In this document: positions 55,242 to 63,077 of the stretch, one piece after another | Numbering within the stretch: position 1 is the first letter of the stretch | How the letters are laid out: each line of letters starts with the position of its first letter | NCBI RefSeq assembly: GCF_014200575.1 | Contig: NZ_JACHBZ010000001.1 | Location: 496,001 to 560,000, forward strand | DNA from: Mucilaginibacter saanensis | GTDB lineage: Bacteria > Bacteroidota > Bacteroidia > Sphingobacteriales > Sphingobacteriaceae | Direction: 5' to 3' | DNA: 64,000 nucleotides | The notes under the pieces: generated by a model | Databases searched by the model: none | The model's input: the letters and a program-made list of their open reading frames with translations, nothing else | What the model was told of the DNA's origin: nothing | Position numbers and translations under genes: made by a program

Positions 55242-55625
55242 TTAGGCTACCAATTGTTCAAATAATTTTACAAGGGTTAAATCAGCATCTAAACATAAGC
55301 CGGGATGTACTTTTGATGATTGTACCACGGTACTGCGGGTAGCGGTAAGCCAGCGAAACCGTGATGCAATATCCAGTTTAGCAATAGGGCCGCCATGTTT
55401 GTCGCCATTGCATATCCTTTCAAATGAGTAGATGTTATCTTTAAGGCAATCCATATCCAATGTATTGGAAAAAGCGATTATCCGTACTTCATCCAGCAAA
55501 AAACGAACTTTCAAAAAGCGTTGCTTAGGGCAATACAAAACAACACCAACGTTTATAAACTCCTCGCGTTCTACCCTTGGCACAACGCGTATTACGGCGT
55601 ACTCAAATAATTGCAGCTCTTGCAT
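55242..55625 (-). CDS. DUF3037 protein
   Basis: The 127-residue protein shows the DUF3037 signature: FEYAVIRVVPRVEREEFINVGVVLYCP, FDCL-like DMDCLKDNIYSFERIC and FRWLTATRSTVVQSSKVH near the end. Function unknown. Its start lies inside the last 23 bases of the HipA-like gene on the same strand, so the two are co-translated and presumably work together. Confidence 0.85.
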   Translation of the reverse strand: MQELQLFEYAVIRVVPRVEREEFINVGVVLYCPKQRFLKVRFLLDEVRIIAFSNTLDMDCLKDNIYSFERICNGDKHGGPIAKLDIASRFRWLTATRSTVVQSSKVHPGLCLDADLTLVKLFEQLVA

Positions 55626-56403
55626 ATTGTGCTTCTTTTACAAATATATCTGACGCAGCTATGCGCGTAGTTAAAAAACGGGTATAAACGTCGCGGCGTT
55701 CATCGGGTGTGCCATTTTCTGAATCATCAGTAAGCCATTCATCCGGAATCAGATTTACAATGGCACTAATACGTTCATCCGTTAAAATAGCGCAAAATTC
55801 GGTGTCAACCTCATCCAGCTCAGATGCCTGCGGAAGTAACACATGGTCCTTAACCTGGGCAAACGGGCGCATAGCCTGTTCCTGCCAGTTATGCCACGAG
55901 TGATGGAAATATAATGCCGCGCCGTGGTCAATAAGCCAAAGTTCCTTATGCCACATCAGCATGTTGGTGTTACGCGGTGTACGGTCAACATTGGTAAGCA
56001 GGCAATCCAGCCAAACTATTTGCGAGGCCAGTTTAGCATCAAGGGTATTCACTACCGGGTCAAAAGTAATTGCTCCTGATAAATAATGAAGGGCCAGGTT
56101 AAGCCCTACGCTAAATTTCAACAGATCCTGTATCTCTTCGTCGGCCTCTGAGCGGCCAAAAGCCGGGTCAAGATGGGCAAATACCAGTTCTGGTATTTTT
56201 AAACCTAACAAGCGGGCAATTTCGCCGCCAATCAGTTCGGCAATAAGCGCTTTTACACCCTGGCCTGCCCCTCTAAACTTTAGTACATATAAAAACTCGT
56301 CGTCGCCTTCGGCAATAGCAGGTAATGAACCACCCTCGCGCAAGGGGGTTACATAGCGTATCACATTAATGGTTCTGAGTTGTGGTTCAGCGTAATTCAT
56401 CAT
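55603..56403 (-). CDS. HipA-like kinase family protein
   Basis: The 266-residue protein has kinase-like motifs of the HipA-2 family: VLKF with Lys42, IAELIGGEIARLLG with Glu56, DCLLTNVDRTPRNTNML with the catalytic-loop Asp140 and Asn145/Asn147, and WLIDHG with metal-binding Asp159. It lacks the N-terminal HipA subdomain and no HipB-like antitoxin gene is adjacent; instead a DUF3037 gene overlaps it. The substrate is unknown. HipA proper phosphorylates glutamyl-tRNA synthetase. Confidence 0.85.
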   Translation of the reverse strand: MMNYAEPQLRTINVIRYVTPLREGGSLPAIAEGDDEFLYVLKFRGAGQGVKALIAELIGGEIARLLGLKIPELVFAHLDPAFGRSEADEEIQDLLKFSVGLNLALHYLSGAITFDPVVNTLDAKLASQIVWLDCLLTNVDRTPRNTNMLMWHKELWLIDHGAALYFHHSWHNWQEQAMRPFAQVKDHVLLPQASELDEVDTEFCAILTDERISAIVNLIPDEWLTDDSENGTPDERRDVYTRFLTTRIAASDIFVKEAQYARAAII

Positions 56404-56544
56404 GGATATTCAAAAAATTTATGCAGCTATCTTCCTGATGAAAAATACAGGATGACAGATGACCTGAAAATTAGGGCAAATTTTTGATAAACCAACAAAA
56501 TTAATCCAATCAGTTACCAAAGTATAGCAGTACCGCTTTTAAAT

Positions 56545-56589
56545 ATTTACGTAAAATCACCTGTCAGTAAACCTGTATTTTACGTAAAT
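56545..56589. promoter_or_regulatory. Candidate paired operator TTTACGTAAA
   Basis: ATTTACGTAAAAT (56545-56557) and ATTTTACGTAAAT (56577-56589) are perfect inverted repeats, and each contains the palindrome TTTACGTAAA. The two palindromes are 33 bases apart, about three helical turns, as expected for cooperative binding of two dimers. Confidence 0.5.
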
Positions 56590-56618
56590 GCCGTAACTCA
56601 ATTCCGTAACAACCCTGC

Positions 56619-56648
56619 TTGCATTTTAGCTTGGTTAAAATATATTTG
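56619..56648 (+). promoter_or_regulatory. Candidate promoter of an intergenic RNA
   Basis: TTG (56619-56621), 19 bases, then TATATTTG (56641-56648), a full match to the -7 consensus TAnnTTTG. No gene starts within 300 bases. Confidence 0.4.
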
Positions 56649-56654
56649 GATTAT

Positions 56655-56781
56655 AATATCAACCGTTACCATGATGTAAATAACTCCTGAAATGCATTTT
56701 AAGGAATAAAGATAATAGGTTATAAATTAGGGATAATAACTTAGGGACAGCCGGCTACAGCGATGTAACGGCTGTTTTTTT
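56655..56781 (+). ncRNA. Candidate small RNA
   Basis: A transcript from the promoter-like pair at 56619-56648 to the terminator at 56747-56781 would be about 125 bases and contains no open frame of note. Existence is inferred from signals only. Confidence 0.3.
56747..56781 (+). terminator. Terminator in the gap before the GAF kinase
   Basis: ACAGCCG (56747-56753) pairs with CGGCTGT (56769-56775), then six T residues. No plus-strand protein gene precedes it for over 1.5 kb, which is why an RNA gene is suspected. Confidence 0.65.
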
Positions 56782-56949
56782 GTATATAAAAAAGTAATTG
56801 GATAAAATTACAAACACGGAAATAGTACCATTGCTATTAAAACAAATTTGCCAGGCAGGGGTTAATTGCCGGGTTATGTTTCTATCGATTTAACCAGGTA
56901 ATTTTAGCACATTCGATGCTTTTTTTTATTTGTAAATAATAATATTAAT

Positions 56950-58167
56950 TTGTACTATACACTTGAATTAGAAAACACAAAATTGGCACATATTGAAGCG
57001 GGTTTTAAGGAAGATGTTGAAGCCGTAGGTAAGATTGATGCGGTTGCTTCTATATTAGAAGTTATTTGCCGCACTACGGGAATGGGATTTGCCGCAATTG
57101 CCAGGGTTACGCCTGAAAGGTGGATAGCCTGTGCTGTACGTGATGAGATACAGTTTGGCTTGTTACCTGGTGGTGAATTAAAGGTAGAAACCACCATTTG
57201 CCATGAAATACGGCAAAATCATCAGGCGGTTGTTATTGACCATGTTGCTGAAGATGCATTTTACGCCCATCACCATACCCCACAGATGTATGGTATCCAA
57301 AGTTACATTTCTATACCCATCATCCTGAAAAATGGGAATTTTTTTGGTACGCTCTGCGCTATTGACCCCAGGCCGGCACGCTTGAACAATCCGGAAACTA
57401 TTGGGATGTTTAACTTGTTTGCCGAGCTGATTGCTTTTCATCTGGATGCTATTGAACAATTGGCCATTAATGAATTAAAATTAATGGAGGAACGTAAAAC
57501 AGCCGAATTACGTGACCAATTTATTGCCATATTGGGGCATGACTTGCGTAATCCTGTAGGTGCGGTATCAAACGTGGCGCAGATCCTGTTGCGTATGCCA
57601 CTTGATGAACGGGTAAAACGCCTGGCTACCATAGTGCAGGATTCATCATACCGGATGAAAGGTCTGATAGATAATATTCTTGATTTTGCCAGTGGACGCA
57701 TGGGCGGCGGGATAACTTTAACCCGTGCTGATCATGAACCGCTTAACGATATATTGAATCAGATTATAACCGAACTAAAGGTTATATGGCCAGGCCGCGA
57801 AATAAATGCAAATTTTACTTTAACCGAATCTGTAAACTGTGATGGCAGACGCATAGCACAGCTTTTTTCAAACCTGTTGGGTAATGCGCTTACCCATAGT
57901 AAGAAAGACACACCGGTGAATGTTAATGCAGTTAGTGCAGATGGGCAATTTGTTTTATCTGTATCCAATTTAGGTAGCAAAATTCCAGATGATGTTGCTG
58001 ATCGCCTTTTTCAGCCATTTTCACGTGGAGAGGTTGGCCCCGGGCAACAGGGCTTAGGTCTTGGCTTATATATTGCCTCTGAAATTGCCCACGCACATGG
58101 CGGTACACTTACGGTATGCTCAACGCATGATAATACCTGCTTTACCCTGCAAATGCCGGTAAAATAA
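56950..58167 (+). CDS. GAF-domain histidine kinase (TTG start likely)
   Basis: The 405-residue cytosolic protein has a GAF domain (about 25-170; AVASILEVICRTTGMGFAAIA, SYISIPIILKNGNFFGTLCAID), a DHp domain with the His in ILGHDLRNPVGAVSN and a HATPase domain (LFSNLLGNALTHSKKD, GPGQQGLGLGLYIASEIAHAHGG). No ATG lies in frame upstream before the stop at 56905, and the first in-frame ATG is inside the GAF domain, so a TTG at 56950 (or a nearby non-ATG codon) is the probable start. No response regulator is adjacent. Confidence 0.85.
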   Translation: MYYTLELENTKLAHIEAGFKEDVEAVGKIDAVASILEVICRTTGMGFAAIARVTPERWIACAVRDEIQFGLLPGGELKVETTICHEIRQNHQAVVIDHVAEDAFYAHHHTPQMYGIQSYISIPIILKNGNFFGTLCAIDPRPARLNNPETIGMFNLFAELIAFHLDAIEQLAINELKLMEERKTAELRDQFIAILGHDLRNPVGAVSNVAQILLRMPLDERVKRLATIVQDSSYRMKGLIDNILDFASGRMGGGITLTRADHEPLNDILNQIITELKVIWPGREINANFTLTESVNCDGRRIAQLFSNLLGNALTHSKKDTPVNVNAVSADGQFVLSVSNLGSKIPDDVADRLFQPFSRGEVGPGQQGLGLGLYIASEIAHAHGGTLTVCSTHDNTCFTLQMPVK

Positions 58168-58274
58168 GATGAGTTGCACTTTGCTAATAACGATTCAAAA
58201 CCGGGTAATGAAATTATTAAATACTATTTACTTACATTAGCAATAGTTGTATATTAACAGAAGGACAAATATCA

Positions 58275-59072
58275 ATGGCTACTTTACTATCATCAGGTAA
58301 TTATTTTGGTACAGAAAAGCAGTATAATGATGATGTTTTATTTAAGTTAAACATTACACAATACCAGCCTTTTGATGATATTCATGAACACTACCATGAA
58401 AATGCCTATTTGTCATTACTGATCAATGGGAACTATCAGGAATCGAGCCGGATAGAAGAAAGCGTTATTAGTCCTGGCGAAATACTTTTCAGACCTGCAG
58501 GTTATCACCATGCTAATCATTTTATGGCTTTGGGCGGCAAATGTCTTAATATTGAACTGAAAAAAGAATTATTGGACATTTATGAACAGGCATCTCCAGT
58601 TCCAAAAATGGCTCTTACTTATAAAGCAGGAACTTTTGAATACCTGTACCGCATTATGTACAGCTTTGCCAGTAATACAGCTATTACCTTATCAGACGAA
58701 TATATTTTTAACTGGCTGGCAGAAAATGCATCCTATAAAATTCCTATCCGCCTGCTGTGGTTACCTAAAGTGAAAGCTATTCTCGAAAACGAATTTGGGA
58801 ATCATCATACGCTTAATTCCATAGCTAACAGGGTATTTGTACATCCCATATATCTGGCACGGGCTTTTAAGGAAAGGGAAGGTTTAACCATAGGAGAGTA
58901 TCAATTAAAGATGCGCGTTAAAAAAGCGATGCAGTTATTGTTTAACACTAATATCCCTATTGTTGAAATTGCTTTTCTGGCAGGCTTTACCGATGCTACC
59001 CACCTTATCAGATCCTTCCGATTATATTATCAGGTTACTCCTGCTAAATTCAGATTGGCATTAAAAAGTTAA
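58275..59072 (+). CDS. AraC-family transcriptional regulator
   Basis: The 265-residue regulator has an N-terminal cupin-like part (DIHEHYHENAYLSLLINGNYQ, VISPGEILFRPAGYHHANHF) and two C-terminal helix-turn-helix motifs (HTLNSIANRVFVHPIYLARAFK and PIVEIAFLAGFTDATHLIRSFR). It is followed after 51 bases by the M1-type peptidase and may control it. Confidence 0.9.
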   Translation: MATLLSSGNYFGTEKQYNDDVLFKLNITQYQPFDDIHEHYHENAYLSLLINGNYQESSRIEESVISPGEILFRPAGYHHANHFMALGGKCLNIELKKELLDIYEQASPVPKMALTYKAGTFEYLYRIMYSFASNTAITLSDEYIFNWLAENASYKIPIRLLWLPKVKAILENEFGNHHTLNSIANRVFVHPIYLARAFKEREGLTIGEYQLKMRVKKAMQLLFNTNIPIVEIAFLAGFTDATHLIRSFRLYYQVTPAKFRLALKS

Positions 59073-59123
59073 TCTGATACTATTACAATAAAGCACATGG
59101 CTGTTTCTTTGTAATAAAAAAAG

Positions 59124-61142
59124 ATGGATCAATATCAGCTATATCAAAAATTAGTTACCGGGTTATTCAAGCTTATTGGAGGTTGTATATTATTGATGCC
59201 AATATCCGTACAGGCACAACGAAGTTTAAATTACCAGTTGCAGGCAAGCGTTAATCTGGCAAAACAAAGTTTTGATGTGAAGGGGACACTTACCTTTTTA
59301 ACTGAACCTTACGCAACCGATTCAGTTAAAATTGTATTGAGTAAAACGGTAAAGCCACCTATATTAGAGCTATCAGGCGCAAAAGCTACTATGCAAAGCA
59401 GTGTTAATGCCACTGGCGATATAGCTTATACGTTTAAATTTGTAAATAAGCTAACTGCCGGTACACGTTTAAAACTTAATTACCAATATGAACGGGGAGC
59501 AGCACCTACTTTTCAATATTATATTGATAGCATTTTCTGTATGGCATCAGGTTACGGATCGGCTTGGTATCCGCAAGTAATTTCAACTTCTGCAGACGGG
59601 AATGCGGAATATACGAAGGGAACAGGTTCTATTACAGTCACTACACAGCCTTATCTTACAGCAGTTATGGCCGCATGTGATGTTAAGGTCAGCAGTAAGG
59701 CTAATAGTCGGATTTTTGAGTTCCATTATACGGAGCCTGATATATTTTCATTAAACCTCGGCAACTATATCCGGCACGAATACAAAAGTAAGATCCCATT
59801 TTATACTTATACCCTAAATAGCGATATTGATGGTGATAATATATCACACAATGCAGCAAATGTGATGGATTTCCTGGCCACACAATTTGGCCCGCTCAAT
59901 ATTCCCAATTTTTGTATCGTAGAGTTTCCCGAATATATTGCCGAAAAAACAGGCATTGGGGGCGCCAGTATGTTAGGTGGAATATTAATGCCCACGGATG
60001 CCTTGCGTAAATTTAACTATGCCCTGTTTGGCCATGAAATTGGGCACCAATGGTGGGGGAATAAAATAAACTCAAAAGGTGTTAAAGGCAGTTCTATGTT
60101 ATCAGAAGCATTTGCACAGTATGGTTCATTACAGGTAGTTAATCATTTTGATAGTACAAACGTGGTCAATTACCGTAAAAGGGGTTATCCAGGCTATATC
60201 AATGACCAATGTGGGTTGGGATATCTGAAAAACGCCGCCGCCGGTAACGATGAGCCTTTAAGTAAGTTAAGCGGTAGTAATGAACACATGATTGGGGATA
60301 GTAAAGGGTTTTTAGTGTTGGAGTTACTGTCGCGAACGGTAGGTAAAGTGCAGTTTAATAAAGCATTGCATACCATAAATGCTAAATATAGCCGTACAGG
60401 GTTAACATGGGACAATTTTTTGAGTGAAATAGATACGGTTAACGGCAGCAATTTACAGTGGTTTTATCAACAATGGTTTGAGCGTACCGGTGCGCCGTCA
60501 TGGCAAACCAGTTGGCAACAACAGCAGCAGAGTGAATTACAACTCATTATAATCCAAACAGATAGCGTATATCGCTTGCCTCTTGAAGTATTGATTGTAT
60601 ATAATAATGGCACGACATCCTTGCAAAAGATCAACATCAATGAAAAAGTTTCTAAAGTGAAATTACCTGTTACCGCAAGTGTAAAATCGGTTACTATTGA
60701 TCCTGATTTTAAAGTAATACATTGGGCTGATGACCTTACACCTATAGCCTTGGATTTGGGTAAGGTACAACAAGTTATTAAGTTAAGAATGGAACAGAAA
60801 AACGATGAAGCGGTTAATCTGGCCCTGTCATTTATTAAAGCAGGAATCCCTTCAGATAAATTTGGATTAGAGTTTTCCCTTTTTTATTATTTAGGAAGAA
60901 TAACCTTTAACCAGAATAAAACTACCGAGGCATTGGCTTATTATCAACGGGCTCTAAAGTGCGTAACACGTAATGCGGACTTGCTGGCGTATACTTATTA
61001 CAGGATAGCCATGATTGCTGTTATTCAAAAAGATAGTGCACTATCACAATGGGCGGGTGATAATGCCGTTAAAGCCGATGCGATGAACCATAATTTTGAT
61101 AGCATGTCATCAAAAATTGCTCAATTGAAAATAGAACGCTGA
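59124..61142 (+). CDS. M1-family (aminopeptidase-type) metallopeptidase
   Basis: The 672-residue protein has a hydrophobic signal near residues 13-32 (cleavage near VQAQ), an N-terminal beta domain, and a gluzincin site H304-E-I-G-H308-QWWGN with Glu328 in LSEAFAQY. The distance from the second His to the Glu is 19 residues between, one more than the usual 18 of M1 enzymes. A GAMEN motif is replaced by GIGGASMLGG. A C-terminal helical part (about 540-672) resembles TPR-like repeats. Probably an exported peptidase of altered specificity. Confidence 0.85.
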   Translation: MDQYQLYQKLVTGLFKLIGGCILLMPISVQAQRSLNYQLQASVNLAKQSFDVKGTLTFLTEPYATDSVKIVLSKTVKPPILELSGAKATMQSSVNATGDIAYTFKFVNKLTAGTRLKLNYQYERGAAPTFQYYIDSIFCMASGYGSAWYPQVISTSADGNAEYTKGTGSITVTTQPYLTAVMAACDVKVSSKANSRIFEFHYTEPDIFSLNLGNYIRHEYKSKIPFYTYTLNSDIDGDNISHNAANVMDFLATQFGPLNIPNFCIVEFPEYIAEKTGIGGASMLGGILMPTDALRKFNYALFGHEIGHQWWGNKINSKGVKGSSMLSEAFAQYGSLQVVNHFDSTNVVNYRKRGYPGYINDQCGLGYLKNAAAGNDEPLSKLSGSNEHMIGDSKGFLVLELLSRTVGKVQFNKALHTINAKYSRTGLTWDNFLSEIDTVNGSNLQWFYQQWFERTGAPSWQTSWQQQQQSELQLIIIQTDSVYRLPLEVLIVYNNGTTSLQKININEKVSKVKLPVTASVKSVTIDPDFKVIHWADDLTPIALDLGKVQQVIKLRMEQKNDEAVNLALSFIKAGIPSDKFGLEFSLFYYLGRITFNQNKTTEALAYYQRALKCVTRNADLLAYTYYRIAMIAVIQKDSALSQWAGDNAVKADAMNHNFDSMSSKIAQLKIER

Positions 61143-61188
61143 TGGGCTGTAAAGGAAACTGTATTTTAAGATTTCTCCTTTTACTAAC

Positions 61189-61566
61189 TTATGATCTGAA
61201 AACGGTTTCAAGCAGTATACCTGTAGGGGTACGTAAAAATATCCGGCGTTCGCCAATATCGGGCAGGTTCATGATGGAGTGCGCTACATCATGATCAATA
61301 AATTTTTGTTTAAAAGCATCGTAGTTTTCCATATAGAAAGCAGTATGATCGATGGCTTCGGCGGCGTCATTTTGCTGTTGCTCATGATAAGATGAACTTT
61401 GTATCAGATGTATCAGCGGGGCATCTTTATAATACAACCAATAACCGGGGATACCGGCACCTATAACCGCAGGTCGTGAACCCACTGTTAAATCAAAAAT
61501 ACGAATTAAGAAACCCTTTGTTTGTTCAACGTGCCTTGTACGCAGGGTAGTATGATCAATATGCAT
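61189..61566 (-). CDS. VOC-family (glyoxalase-fold) protein
   Basis: The 125-residue protein has one vicinal-oxygen-chelate module pair: IDHTTLRTRHVEQTKGFLIRIF, then IDHTAFYMENYDAFKQKF and IFLRTPTGILLETVF, with metal-ligand candidates His4, His68-type and Glu at the C-terminus. It could be a dioxygenase-like or resistance protein; substrate unknown. Convergent with the peptidase gene. Confidence 0.85.
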   Translation of the reverse strand: MHIDHTTLRTRHVEQTKGFLIRIFDLTVGSRPAVIGAGIPGYWLYYKDAPLIHLIQSSSYHEQQQNDAAEAIDHTAFYMENYDAFKQKFIDHDVAHSIMNLPDIGERRIFLRTPTGILLETVFRS

Positions 61567-61669
61567 AATTTTATATTAAATTTTACAATACAAAATTGGC
61601 TGATCATCCCCTCATGAAAAAATGTAACTAATCATGAAAAGTATGTATAAAACGTAGGCGACAATAGCT

Positions 61670-62488
61670 TCAACGTTGATGCTTTTCTTTTTTAAACACA
61701 GATGGGGTTTGATGAAAATGGGCTTTAAAGGCATTACTTAAATGGCTTTCATCGGTATAGCCAAACTCATTGGCAAGTTGTGATAGCGTTTTATCGTGAT
61801 GTATTAATTGATGGGCAATTAATTTTAAGGCATATTCCTGTACATATTTTTTGTAAGAACTGCCCGTTGCCTTACTAAAATACTGGTTAAAATAGGTTTT
61901 ACTGATATGGAAATTATCAGCTATGATCTGTGTAGCCAGGAGGTGTTTTTGAATAATGTGCTCATCAATATAATTAAGTATGGCCTGTATCTTTTGATCC
62001 CTGGGCGTTACCGCATTCTGATCGGCATCATTGGCCATAAGCGACAAAATAAGCGACAATGCATTTTTAATGATGATGTGCTGATAGCTGCCTTTTCTTT
62101 TGTTTTCGGCAATTATAAGGTCCATTAACTGACCAACCTGTTGTTTGCCATTGCCTGTCAACGCTGTTTTATGATAGCTTGACGATATGCGCGTAAAAAC
62201 CTGTTTAAAATCTTCGTCCATTAAAAAATCATGAAAAAAGCCTTCGTGAAATTTAATGATACAGATGGTGCATTTTTCCTGGAAGATAAAAAAATGGTTG
62301 TCGTTAGGAGCCAGGATAAACAGATCGCCTTTTTGGTAATTATAACTACACCCATTAACTATATGCTGACCTTTGCCCCGTATAATGTATTGCAGTTCAA
62401 AATGAGTATGCTTGTGCACAGGTAAATGCCATTCATTTTTTATCACAAAGTCGATATCGAGTTTTTGGGTAAGGTTCCTGATATGCAT
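61670..62488 (-). CDS. AraC-family transcriptional regulator
   Basis: The 272-residue regulator has a cupin with His-rich start (LPVHKHTHFELQYIIRGKGQH, YQKGDLFILAPNDNHFF) and two helix-turn-helix motifs (ATQIIADNFHISKTYFNQYF and LSQLANEFGYTDESHLSNAFK). It sits 103 bases upstream of the VOC gene on the same strand and is divergent from the DGPF gene; either could be its target. Confidence 0.9.
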   Translation of the reverse strand: MHIRNLTQKLDIDFVIKNEWHLPVHKHTHFELQYIIRGKGQHIVNGCSYNYQKGDLFILAPNDNHFFIFQEKCTICIIKFHEGFFHDFLMDEDFKQVFTRISSSYHKTALTGNGKQQVGQLMDLIIAENKRKGSYQHIIIKNALSLILSLMANDADQNAVTPRDQKIQAILNYIDEHIIQKHLLATQIIADNFHISKTYFNQYFSKATGSSYKKYVQEYALKLIAHQLIHHDKTLSQLANEFGYTDESHLSNAFKAHFHQTPSVFKKEKHQR

Positions 62489-62686
62489 TGCCGAAAATTA
62501 CAATTTTATTCCCTTGCTAAAGTCCTTATATAATTTGAATTTTAGTATAGCTGTTTTAACTATTTGATTTAACTTGTAAATGTTTAACCGGCGCTAATCG
62601 TATTTTTTAAAAAGATATTTACCAGATTGTCCAATTTAAAACCCCGTGATCGTCATTGGGTTTTTAACAGTAAAACTTAACCGAAA

Positions 62687-63028
62687 ATGAAAGATTTTTT
62701 ATTTGTATTCAGAAATGATGCGCAGACGATGACTTCGGGCTCACCTGAAGAAATGCAGGCCCTTACCAAGCGATGGATGGATTGGATTGGTAGTATTGCA
62801 GCTCAAAATAAATTAACCAGCCACGGTAACCGTTTGGCGCATGGTGGTAAAGTAGTACGCCCCGATAATATAATAACCGATGGGCCTTATACCGAAATTA
62901 AAGAGTTGGTTGGCGGATATAGCATTGTTAAAGCCGATACCCTTGAAGAGGCGGCAGAACTGGCTAAAGGCTGCCCTATTTTGACACTTGGCGGCAATGT
63001 GGAAGTACGGGAAATTAGTGTAATGTAA
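62687..63028 (+). CDS. YciI/DGPF-family protein
   Basis: The 113-residue protein belongs to the YCII-related family that carries a DGPF-like motif: DFLFVFRND at the start, WMDWIGSIAAQNKL, and DGPYTEIKELVGGYSIV in the centre. Such proteins accompany ECF42-type sigma factors in many genomes, as is the case here. Function unknown. A perfect hairpin separates it from the sigma gene. Confidence 0.9.
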   Translation: MKDFLFVFRNDAQTMTSGSPEEMQALTKRWMDWIGSIAAQNKLTSHGNRLAHGGKVVRPDNIITDGPYTEIKELVGGYSIVKADTLEEAAELAKGCPILTLGGNVEVREISVM

Positions 63029-63039
63029 AGAACAATCTA

Positions 63040-63070
63040 AAAAGCCTTTATAAACGTTATAAAGGCTTTT
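63040..63070 (+). terminator. Hairpin between DGPF and sigma genes (attenuator-like)
   Basis: AAAAGCCTTTATAA and TTATAAAGGCTTTT form a perfect 14-bp stem with a 3-base loop, only 7 bases before the sigma factor ATG. It can act as a terminator or attenuator, or hide the sigma start. Confidence 0.65.
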
Positions 63071-63077
63071 ATTGCGA

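Larger units (their letters stand above)
56404..56949. other. Large intergenic region with candidate operator and RNA gene
   Basis: No protein gene is visible in these 546 bases. In order they hold a perfect 13-bp inverted repeat (56545-56589), a promoter-like pair (56619-56648), a terminator (56747-56781) and then AT-rich leader of the GAF kinase gene. See the separate entries. Confidence 0.6.

Noticed and set aside
55603..56403. Classical HipBA toxin-antitoxin module
   Set aside because: No HipB-like helix-turn-helix gene is adjacent and the protein lacks the full HipA N-terminal part.
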